NCBI GenBank assembly: GCA_021790655.1
Contig: JAJYGR010000250.1
Span: forward strand, 1-38,008
Source: Acidobacteriota bacterium
GTDB lineage: Bacteria; Acidobacteriota; Terriglobia; Terriglobales; Acidobacteriaceae
Reading direction: 5' to 3'
Length of the DNA: 38,008 bases
Below are positions 18,830 to 27,048 of this stretch, piece after piece (positions within the stretch are counted from its first letter, which is position 1; each line of letters opens with the position of its first letter). Position numbers and translations under genes: made by a program. The notes beneath the pieces are model-generated. The model saw only the letters and a list, made by a program, of their open reading frames with translations, made no database searches and was not told where the DNA came from.

Positions 18830-20396
18830 GTTCATCGAGGGTAAAGACGCGGTGCGGCTGGCCCTCGACCGCCATGGCCGCCTGCGTCCAGCCATGATAC
18901 TGGTGGCAGAGGAAGCATCCGCTCTCCGCGTGCCCCGTGGACACCGGCGGCCCCTGAGGACGAGTGGCCCCATCGTGGCAGCGCTGGCATACGGCGATGC
19001 TCGGCAGCAACATATCCTTCCCTGTGGTGCTGGAAAGAGCGTTCGCATGGCACTGGGCGCACTGTACCTCCTGGTGCGCATCATGGCGAAAAACAGAGTC
19101 TGCAAACCAGCGTTGCGGCTGTTGGGTAGGAGCGACGACGGGCAACGCCGCTTGGTCCGCAGCAGAGATGGAAGCTGGCGCGGAAACCTCCAGCGAGGCA
19201 TTCCGCAGCACTGCTCTGGAAGAGATGGATGCAATTTCGCCGCCGGTAATCTGGTGGCATAGAGAGCACTTTCCGCGCCACAAAAGGCGATCCGCATGCG
19301 CGACTCTCGCTGCGATCCATTCCTGTGGAGTGTGTGGGGCGGGCCATGGCATCCGACCCGCGATATCGCTCATGCCCTGCCAATTCTTGATTTCATTCGC
19401 GACCACCTGTGGATGCGTCACCGCGTAGCTGGCGATTTCAGCTACGACAAACTTCTGCACCGTTGCCGGATCGGCGTGCGGCGCTTCCGCGGAGATGTGG
19501 GAATCGAACCTCAGCGTGTGACAGGCGCGGCAGGTCTGCTGATAGCTCGCAGGCTTCATGTACGCGCCGCCGGCATGAACATCTGGACGGGCGCTTTGAG
19601 CGACGCGGACCATCCGCGCACTCGCAGCCAAACTGCTCACTGCGCCTGTAGCTTGCGTCCCCTCGAACTCAGTGTCCTTCATCTGCGGCGTAGATTCAGG
19701 CGCTCCCTGGAACCGCCATACCACGCTCGACGCGTCATTTGGGGTGCGATGACAATCTGAGCACCGCATGTCTACCTTGCCGCGAGGGCCGGACAGTCCG
19801 GATTTCATGTGCTCGGCGTGATTGAATCTCAGACTGAACGCGGCCTCACGGGAGGCATCGCCAATGCCTTGCAAAGGGCGGAAATCCGGGTGCCCGTTCA
19901 CGAACGAGTGAATGCCACTCGGCACAGATAAGCTGCCGGAACGGACCTTCAGGTCGGCATGGCACTGGGTGCATGTGACGTCCGCGACGGAAGCCAGGCG
20001 CATGGAACCCTGGTGTTCGATATGGCACGATCCGCACTTCGGCGTGAAAGCGACCCTCGCCGGATGGTGCGCCGGAGCCGCATGACAATTCAGGCACGCT
20101 GAGTCGGGAACTCGCTTGCTGGATCCAAACACTGGCAACCAACCAGCGCCAGCAATCACCGGCTGATGGCAGGCCACGCACTTCTGGCCGAAGACGGCAT
20201 GCGCGGAAGACATCGGCCCGGCGGAGAACATGCGGTCGCCGTGGCGCAGGACGGAGACGCCCAGCCACAGCACCGCCGCGCACACCGCGGCCAGGGTAAG
20301 CCACCACTGCCATAGGCGTACGGGCGAGCCTTTCTTGAAGTAGTCGAGGTCGTGCCGCTTGGCGACGGACTTGGTGGTTCGGTTGCGAATCGCCAT
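18813..20396 (-). CDS. Multiheme cytochrome c (10 CXXCH), membrane-anchored at N-terminus
   Basis: 527 aa; N-terminal TM then CVACH, CLNCH, CGSCH, CTQCH, CSDCH, CRACH, CSLCH, CAQCH, CQRCH, CFLCH. Confidence 0.88.
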   Translation of the reverse strand: MAIRNRTTKSVAKRHDLDYFKKGSPVRLWQWWLTLAAVCAAVLWLGVSVLRHGDRMFSAGPMSSAHAVFGQKCVACHQPVIAGAGWLPVFGSSKRVPDSACLNCHAAPAHHPARVAFTPKCGSCHIEHQGSMRLASVADVTCTQCHADLKVRSGSLSVPSGIHSFVNGHPDFRPLQGIGDASREAAFSLRFNHAEHMKSGLSGPRGKVDMRCSDCHRTPNDASSVVWRFQGAPESTPQMKDTEFEGTQATGAVSSLAASARMVRVAQSARPDVHAGGAYMKPASYQQTCRACHTLRFDSHISAEAPHADPATVQKFVVAEIASYAVTHPQVVANEIKNWQGMSDIAGRMPWPAPHTPQEWIAARVAHADRLLWRGKCSLCHQITGGEIASISSRAVLRNASLEVSAPASISAADQAALPVVAPTQQPQRWFADSVFRHDAHQEVQCAQCHANALSSTTGKDMLLPSIAVCQRCHDGATRPQGPPVSTGHAESGCFLCHQYHGWTQAAMAVEGQPHRVFTLDELTSKR

Positions 20397-20471
20397 TTCT
20401 GTGTTCCTGCTCCCTTATGCCCAAAGCCCTGTTCCCATCGTTTCCTCCGGGCCATGTTTTTCACGCCATGT

Positions 20472-21347
20472 TCAATACCGCAACGCGACGATCGCGTGGA
20501 TGCACCCCAACAGAATCAGCGCGGCGGATAGCGGCAGATGGCACCACAGCCAGCCGTGCAGAACGCGATGCAGGCGTGCCTGATGGTCGAGTTGCCGCTT
20601 CTCCTCGCAGATCTCCTCGATGGCCGTGATAGGTTTCCACGCCGCCTCCGGAAACACCTCGCGCAACTTCTCAAACCGTTCCGAAGACCAGTCGCGGTCC
20701 CTGAGCGCGACTTTGCCCTGCTCATGCCCGAGATAGCCACGCACTTCCGCGGCAAAGAATTCCTCAAACTCGGCGATCTCTTTCTGTAGTTCGGGGACCG
20801 TGATCATGGTGAGCACGACCGTCGCTCCAGCACCGGTGCCCGGCGCGAGACTCTGCTTCACGTTTTCCGCGTTCAAGTCCGCCTCCGCAACCAACTGCTG
20901 GCGAATGACGCCAATCTGGTCGTAGATGGTCTCGAAGCGCACCTCGCGAAACATTTTGGATGGCAGTGTGTGCTGGATCCAGGCGCCAATCAGGCCGCTC
21001 GCCACCACAAGAACCGTCAGCCACATCAGGATGCCGGTCAGCAACCCCCGGGCATGGAATGCGGAGTGGAACAGCACCATGGGCAAAGCGAGAAAGCCCA
21101 GCCACAGGTGGGCGCGCATCCATATTTTCGCCCGTCCGATGCGCCAAATCGGAAAGCGCTTCCTGACGCTGAGAAGGGCGGCGAAGATCATCAGACCCAG
21201 CGCCAGGACGCCGAACATCAGGCCGACGGCAGTTCCGCCTCCAGGCACAGCCACGCGCAAGGAATAGGGGACGTACACCGCAATCGAAACAAGAATGACG
21301 CCGACGGCGAGCAACATCCAGGGCTGGTGGGTATGGTCGATTCGCAT
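20472..21347 (-). CDS. Multi-TM b-type-cytochrome-like membrane protein
   Basis: ATG at 21347 (MRIDHTHQPWMLLAVGVILVSIAVYV). Histidines in TM contexts: RAHLWLGFLALPMVLFHSAFH and LHRVLHGWLWCHLPLSAALILLGCIH. Confidence 0.65.
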   Translation of the reverse strand: MRIDHTHQPWMLLAVGVILVSIAVYVPYSLRVAVPGGGTAVGLMFGVLALGLMIFAALLSVRKRFPIWRIGRAKIWMRAHLWLGFLALPMVLFHSAFHARGLLTGILMWLTVLVVASGLIGAWIQHTLPSKMFREVRFETIYDQIGVIRQQLVAEADLNAENVKQSLAPGTGAGATVVLTMITVPELQKEIAEFEEFFAAEVRGYLGHEQGKVALRDRDWSSERFEKLREVFPEAAWKPITAIEEICEEKRQLDHQARLHRVLHGWLWCHLPLSAALILLGCIHAIVALRY

Positions 21348-21351
21348 TTGT

Positions 21352-23583
21352 CTATCGCCCTTTGCCCACTTGATCCAATAGGTTGTCGCCCAGCAGGCTG
21401 GCAAAAAATTCATTGGGCTTGACGCGGTGCGCCGCATCGTGTGGGCAGGCATAAACACAACTCGGCTCGGAGAGGTCATGGCATAAATCGCAGGAGGTCG
21501 CCTTGCGAACTTTTTTCGTGACGGAGGCCTTCTTGTCGAGCACGACATTCTGCTCCGGCGACGACTTCAATTCCTTGTCGAACTCATGGACCGTGATGTT
21601 GCCGTATGGACAGTTGGTTGCGCACAGCCCGCAGCCTACGCACCAGTCTTCGATGATGACTTCTAGTGAATTCCGGCGGCGGATCGAACCTACCGGACAG
21701 CCGACCATGCACAACGGGTCGCGGCATTGACGGCATGAAGTTGCCACCAGATAGTTCTCGAAGCGAACACCATCGCGCAACAGCCGCGTGACCCCGTCAT
21801 GCGCGTCCGCGCAGGCCTTTACGCATTGGTCGCATCGCGTGCATTTCTCCAGGTCGAGTATGAGCAGGCTCTGCGCATCCATAAGACCCTGCGTCAGGAA
21901 CTGGTGGAGCGGAGCGCTCTGTGTCCTTTCCGCCGTGCGCTGGGTCAGCAGCGTGTTTTCGCGCGCCCGCTGGCGAGCCGCCGTTTCGATTGCATGGCGC
22001 ACATCCGGAAAACGGTCCAGCATCTCATGGAAGTCCGGCGCCTGAATACGGACCACCTCGACATGATCGAGAGCGGTGCAGGTGGCGGTGCGCACACCAC
22101 CCTCCAGCAGTCCCATTTCGCCGAAGTAGCCGCCGCGCGGCAGGTAGGCCAGCACCAGCTCCTCGGTACCGCGACCCTGGCTCACTTTCACAAAACCGAT
22201 GCGGATCAGGAAGAACGAGTCCGCCACCGCGCCCTGCTCGCAGATGATCTGCCCCGGTGCGAAACGTATCAACTCCACACGGTCGCGCAACAGGTCGATA
22301 AAATCCTCGCTGATGTTAGAAAAGATGGGTACGCTGCGCAGATGCGTGCCCAGAGCGCGGCCGCGATAGTTGGCCTCAAGCTGCGCGCGAAACGTCTTGT
22401 TCTTTTGCATCACGTCGAGGACGTTGCGCAGCATCTCCAGCATGACGCAGTCCGTGCTGGCGCGCACGGTCGCCGAGCGCGGGTAGAAATTCATGCATGT
22501 CATCTCGCCGAACAGATCGCCGGCCCCCAGTTGGGCTATCGGATTTCCGTAAGGCAGATCGACCGGAGCATCGATGCGTATGTGTGTCGGCGCGTCGCAT
22601 GCTTCTTCCCGCGTGTCCTTGACTTTTGGACGCAGCAGGCTGCGCATGCGGGAGAAGACGCCGGGGTCCCCAGCCGCCTCGGTGGAAACGTGTGCGCGGG
22701 GCGACTCCAGCAGGATGTCCACCGTGCCTTCCAGGATGTAGAACGCTGTGGAACCATTTTCTCCCTCTCTGACGATGACCTCGCCAGCCTTGTACTTGCG
22801 CTTGACCACGGCCCCCTGGTTCAGTTCCAGAAATGTGCCGGAGACTCCCTTGAAGACGGGAAGCGCGAGCAGTTCCTCAGTCTCGACTTTGTAGCTATTC
22901 CCGCCAACCTGCGAGTGCAGGTCCTGGCCAAGTACGCGTTTGTTGGTGAGAGCGCCGGTGGGACAGGAGACCATGCATTCTCCACAGGAGACGCAACTGG
23001 AATTGCCCATTGGCTCATTGGCGTCGAACGCGATGGTGGTGAAATACCCCTTGCCCTGGCGGGCGATCACATAGTTGTGCCGTATCTCCGAGCAGCCCCG
23101 GATGCAGCGGTCGCACAGGATACAGGCCGAGTAGTCCACGTGGATACTGGGCGAGGAATCGTCCGCCGCGAGCACGGGAACTGCGCGCTTCTTGAAGCGG
23201 ACTTCTTTGACCCCAACTGCCGCGGCCTGCGTTTCGAGTTCACAGTCTCCGCTGGCCTGTTGTCGCATGCAAGGCGAAGGATGGTCGGAGAGCATCAGTT
23301 CGTAGAGTGTCTTTCGCACCGCTGCAATCGATTCCGTATTGGTCTTGACGGCCATGCCCGGCTCGGCCTTGAAGATGCATGCTGCCTGTAGCGCGCGCTC
23401 GCCGACATCGACCACGCAAATGCGGCACACAGCGATCGGCGCCTGGTTTTGCTGGTGGCACAGGGTGGGAATGGGAACTCCCGCCGCGACCGCCGCGTCG
23501 AAGACCGTGGTCCCATGTGGCACGGTCACTTCCATGCCATCCACGGTGAGCGTCATCATTCCATCCGCGCTGTGTTCGCTCAT
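21352..23583 (-). CDS. Fe-S oxidoreductase: NuoG/HoxU-like N-terminus, two cyclic-nucleotide-binding domains, DmsB/HybA-like ferredoxin C-terminus
   Basis: 743 aa; CHQQNQAPIAVCRICVVDV, CILCDRCIRGC, CVSCGECMVSC; CNB1 GDLFGEMTCMNFYPRSATVRA; CNB2 GGYFGEMGLLEGGVRTATCTA; C-terminal CTRCDQCVKAC, CRQCRDPLCMVGC, CVGCGLCATNC, CDLCHDLSEPSCVYAC. Confidence 0.9.
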   Translation of the reverse strand: MSEHSADGMMTLTVDGMEVTVPHGTTVFDAAVAAGVPIPTLCHQQNQAPIAVCRICVVDVGERALQAACIFKAEPGMAVKTNTESIAAVRKTLYELMLSDHPSPCMRQQASGDCELETQAAAVGVKEVRFKKRAVPVLAADDSSPSIHVDYSACILCDRCIRGCSEIRHNYVIARQGKGYFTTIAFDANEPMGNSSCVSCGECMVSCPTGALTNKRVLGQDLHSQVGGNSYKVETEELLALPVFKGVSGTFLELNQGAVVKRKYKAGEVIVREGENGSTAFYILEGTVDILLESPRAHVSTEAAGDPGVFSRMRSLLRPKVKDTREEACDAPTHIRIDAPVDLPYGNPIAQLGAGDLFGEMTCMNFYPRSATVRASTDCVMLEMLRNVLDVMQKNKTFRAQLEANYRGRALGTHLRSVPIFSNISEDFIDLLRDRVELIRFAPGQIICEQGAVADSFFLIRIGFVKVSQGRGTEELVLAYLPRGGYFGEMGLLEGGVRTATCTALDHVEVVRIQAPDFHEMLDRFPDVRHAIETAARQRARENTLLTQRTAERTQSAPLHQFLTQGLMDAQSLLILDLEKCTRCDQCVKACADAHDGVTRLLRDGVRFENYLVATSCRQCRDPLCMVGCPVGSIRRRNSLEVIIEDWCVGCGLCATNCPYGNITVHEFDKELKSSPEQNVVLDKKASVTKKVRKATSCDLCHDLSEPSCVYACPHDAAHRVKPNEFFASLLGDNLLDQVGKGR

Positions 23584-25349
23584 GCCGCTCCTCCCTGGAA
23601 ACAGATTCCAGCGCGGCAGCGCCGCTCCTCCAGGTGCTCCCGCATCAGTTCAGGAAAATGCCGGATGATGGACTGAATCGGCGCGGGCGCGATCTGCCCG
23701 AGTCCGCAGATGGAGGTGAGCGTGAGAACGGCGGACAGGTCCTTCAGCGTGGCCATGTCGTCGTTGCCGCCGGTGCCACGAGTCCAGTTCTCAATCAGGT
23801 CCACCAGCTTTTGCGTCCCAATGCGGCAGGGAGAGCACTTGCCGCAAGACTCGTTACGGTAGAACTTCACTGAGGTCAACGCCATGTCCAACATGCATGC
23901 GCGGTCGTCGCAAACCACAATCGCGCCAGAGCCAAGCATGGAACCCAGTTTCTTCACCTTGTCCCAATCGAGCGGTGTGTCCAGCAGGGACGCGGGCAAA
24001 TAACCGGAAGAAGGCCCGCTCGGGGCAAAGCCTATTAGCTCGTGACCATCCACCGCTCCACCTGCGTAATCGGAGATGAGTTCGCGGTAGGTAGTTCCCA
24101 TGGGGACCTCAAACACGCCGGGGTTCTTCACGTGGCCGGTCACGCCCACGAACTTGATGCCGGGCGAGCCTGGCTTGCCCGCATTCCTGTACCACTCGCC
24201 GCCCTTGCCCAGGATTGTTACCGCATACGCGAAGGTCTCCACATTGTTCAGCGCAGTCGGTTTGGCCCAGAGGCCGAAGTTCACTGTACGCGGCGGCTTG
24301 TTGCGCGGCTCTGAGCGATGGCCTTCGATCGCCTCCATCAACGCCGTTTCCTCGCCGCAGATGTAACCGCCGGGGCTGACGAAGACCTCCATGTCGAAGT
24401 TCAAGCCGGAGCCTTGAATGTTCTTGCCAAGCAGACCCAGCGATCGGATACGGGACAGCTCCTCCTCCAGCACGTCGGTCTGGCGTTCATACTCGTGTCG
24501 GATGTAGAGATAGCCCTTATGTGCACCCACAATCGCCGCGGCGATCATCATCCCTTCGAAAACCATGTGCGGCAGGTATTGCAGGATGAAACGGTCTTTG
24601 ATTGTGCCGGGCTCGCTTTCGTCCGCGTTGCAGACCACGAACTTCTCAGCGCTGGGCGTCTTCTTGCAGCCTTCCCACTTGATGTAAGTGGGAAAGCCGG
24701 CCCCTCCCATACCGCGCAGCTCGGCTGCCTTCAGCAACTGTAGCGACTCGTCGAAATTCTTCTCCGCGATCAACCTGCGGAAGATCGAGTAGTGCTCTTC
24801 CTCCGTTTTGTACGGGTCGCACTGGATCTCGATGCCGCGCTCCTCTGGGCTGCGGGGCGGGTGGCTGTGCGGATGCGTTGGCACCGTCCCGCCACGCGTG
24901 TTCACCATCTCGCGGTCCACCAGGCGGACTACCTCGGCGAAGCCGATGTTGTCGTAGTAGCGGTCGTTGATGGTGACCACCGGAGCATGATCGCAGCGGC
25001 CTACGCAGGAGATGTCGCGCACGCGCACAATGTCGGAGGCTCCAGCATATTGCCGCTCAAGCGATTCCCGAAGCTGGCGCGCCTGGTACAGATGACAGGT
25101 CATGTCGTCGCACACCCGCACATCCACCGGCGCAGGCGGCTTGACGTGGAAATGGGGATAGAAGCTGGCGACCGCGTGGACGTCCTTGATAGAGACAGCA
25201 CGCCTCTTCGCGATCAGCTCAATTTCGCGCGTCGGCAGATAGCCGTAGCTGTCCTGTACCCTGCGCAAGTCCTCGAAAACACCCAGGGTGCCATGCTCGG
25301 GGTCATGATATGGCACGACCTTCGCTGCAATTTCGTTTGGAATCGCCAT
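23580..25349 (-). CDS. NuoE-NuoF fusion (NADH-binding diaphorase subunit, HoxF-like)
   Basis: Start 25349 (MAIPNEIAAKVV). NuoE 2Fe-2S CDDMTCHLYQ...CVGRCDHAP; NuoF LRGMGGAGFPTYIKW, CNADESEPGTIKDR, SPGGYICGEETALMEAIEG, ESCGKCSPCRIG. ATGA overlap with downstream gene. Confidence 0.93.
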   Translation of the reverse strand: MAIPNEIAAKVVPYHDPEHGTLGVFEDLRRVQDSYGYLPTREIELIAKRRAVSIKDVHAVASFYPHFHVKPPAPVDVRVCDDMTCHLYQARQLRESLERQYAGASDIVRVRDISCVGRCDHAPVVTINDRYYDNIGFAEVVRLVDREMVNTRGGTVPTHPHSHPPRSPEERGIEIQCDPYKTEEEHYSIFRRLIAEKNFDESLQLLKAAELRGMGGAGFPTYIKWEGCKKTPSAEKFVVCNADESEPGTIKDRFILQYLPHMVFEGMMIAAAIVGAHKGYLYIRHEYERQTDVLEEELSRIRSLGLLGKNIQGSGLNFDMEVFVSPGGYICGEETALMEAIEGHRSEPRNKPPRTVNFGLWAKPTALNNVETFAYAVTILGKGGEWYRNAGKPGSPGIKFVGVTGHVKNPGVFEVPMGTTYRELISDYAGGAVDGHELIGFAPSGPSSGYLPASLLDTPLDWDKVKKLGSMLGSGAIVVCDDRACMLDMALTSVKFYRNESCGKCSPCRIGTQKLVDLIENWTRGTGGNDDMATLKDLSAVLTLTSICGLGQIAPAPIQSIIRHFPELMREHLEERRCRAGICFQGGAA

Positions 25350-25558
25350 CAATGGATCGCAAACCTCGGTTGCACACACGTTCGTTTGCGGCCAGCATAA
25401 CGACGGCGCAGCAACTTGGCAACCATTTTCATTGGGAGGGAAAACCTGGGCAAAACATTCGTTGCAATTCCCACCATCGCCCGGTATAAAACTGGAAAGT
25501 AAAATTTGTTCATTTTAGACCTTGCAAGTGTACACTCCACGTTGCATTCGGGAAAACA

Positions 25559-27001
25559 ATGGTTCCAGCCTTGACATGCTTTTTGCGCCGCCCTGGCAGA
25601 CGCTACAGAATCGCCTTCGCGCTGTTCGCGGCAACCTCTCCGGCATTTCTTGTAGCTATTACTGGCGCTGGCGCGCTGGCCCAGAGCGCAACCTCTTGGG
25701 GAAAACAAGGCACACATGTCCATCCTCTGCTTAGAACATCTACCCCCGGCGAGAGGAAGCCGGAAAGAATGACTTACGTCGGTCCCGGAGGCTGTAGCGC
25801 CGTCGCCTGCCACGGCGGCATCCAGCCGCGCAGCGTCACCAAAGTGCTGCAAAACGAGTACAGCACCTGGATCACCCAGGACAAGCACGCGCGGGCCTAC
25901 ACTGTGCTGACCGGTCCGCTGGCCACGCAGATGGCGGCAACGCTGAAGATTGGACCTGCGCAGAATGCCGCAAAGTGTCTGGTCTGCCATGCCATCCACG
26001 TGGATGCCGCCGACCGGTCGCGCAGTTTCGAGATCGCCGACGGCGTCAGTTGCGAGAGCTGCCACGGGCCTGCATCGCAATGGATCGGGCCGCATATCCA
26101 GCCAGACGCGAAGTATGCCGATATGGTCTCGCTCGGGCTGGTCGACAATAAAAGCTTGACCGCGCGCGCGGAGAAGTGCCTGACCTGCCACCTGGGAGCG
26201 CCGGGCATGTCGGTCGACCATGAGATGATTGCGGCCGGCCATCCTGACCTGACCTTTGAACTGGACTCCTTCACCGCCGTCGAGCCGCCACACTGGATCG
26301 AAAAGGCGCCCAACCAGATGGCCCCGCTCAATGACCCCTTCTTCGGCGTTCGCGCATGGGGCATCGGCGAGGCAGTTCAATTGCGCGAGAGCATGTTGCG
26401 CGTGGCGCGGCGCGCGCATGATGGACCATGGCCGGAGTTCAGCGAGATGGACTGCGTCACTTGCCACCATTCACTCACCGGGCCGCAAAGCTGGCGGCAG
26501 CAAACTGGCTACGTGGGTCATCTCCCCGGAGATCCTCCTTACAATCTTGCACGGTACATCATCTTCCGCCCTCTCGGCGATCAAGCGGACGCTCCCCTGG
26601 AGAAGCGGCTGGATGTGGAAGTGACTCGCGTCTCGACGCTGATCACTACCATGAGTCCAGACCGCGCCGCAGTGGAGGAGGCGGCCAACCGGGCCGCAGC
26701 CACGGCTGACGAAATGGTCGCCAAGGTGCGGGCCGTGCATTACGACCGCGTTCTGACGGCGCAGTTGATGAAGTCCATCGCATCCGACGCGGACCTGATA
26801 TCCCGAGAGGGCGAGCGTACGGCGGAGCAAGCCACCATGACGCTGAACTCCCTGTACATTGCCTCGGCAAAGGACGGAGCCGCGAACACTGCAACCCGGT
26901 CCGCGCTGGATGCGCTGTTCCAGCAGGTAAGCAATCCTTCCGCCTACAATGGGCCCCAGTTCGCCGCGCAGATGAAAGCAGTGAGCGCCACGCTGCCATA
27001 G
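25559..27001 (+). CDS. Cytochrome c554-like multiheme protein
   Basis: 480 aa; signal sequence; CSAVACH (CX4CH), CLVCH, CESCH, CLTCH, CVTCH; YVGPGGCSAVACHGGIQPRS resembles the c554/c-prime family. Confidence 0.8.
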   Translation: MVPALTCFLRRPGRRYRIAFALFAATSPAFLVAITGAGALAQSATSWGKQGTHVHPLLRTSTPGERKPERMTYVGPGGCSAVACHGGIQPRSVTKVLQNEYSTWITQDKHARAYTVLTGPLATQMAATLKIGPAQNAAKCLVCHAIHVDAADRSRSFEIADGVSCESCHGPASQWIGPHIQPDAKYADMVSLGLVDNKSLTARAEKCLTCHLGAPGMSVDHEMIAAGHPDLTFELDSFTAVEPPHWIEKAPNQMAPLNDPFFGVRAWGIGEAVQLRESMLRVARRAHDGPWPEFSEMDCVTCHHSLTGPQSWRQQTGYVGHLPGDPPYNLARYIIFRPLGDQADAPLEKRLDVEVTRVSTLITTMSPDRAAVEEAANRAAATADEMVAKVRAVHYDRVLTAQLMKSIASDADLISREGERTAEQATMTLNSLYIASAKDGAANTATRSALDALFQQVSNPSAYNGPQFAAQMKAVSATLP

Positions 27002-27048
27002 AGTTGCCGCTGAGGTATAGATTTCCTCGACACGGCTAACTGTCCCGT

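Noticed and set aside
21799-23391. 530-aa plus-strand ORF
   Set aside because: Antisense to the CNB Fe-S protein, whose motifs clearly define the coding strand.
21352-25349. Bidirectional NAD-reducing hydrogenase (Hox) operon
   Set aside because: HoxF/HoxU-like parts are present, but no hydrogenase small or large subunit (HoxY/HoxH) is seen in the window.
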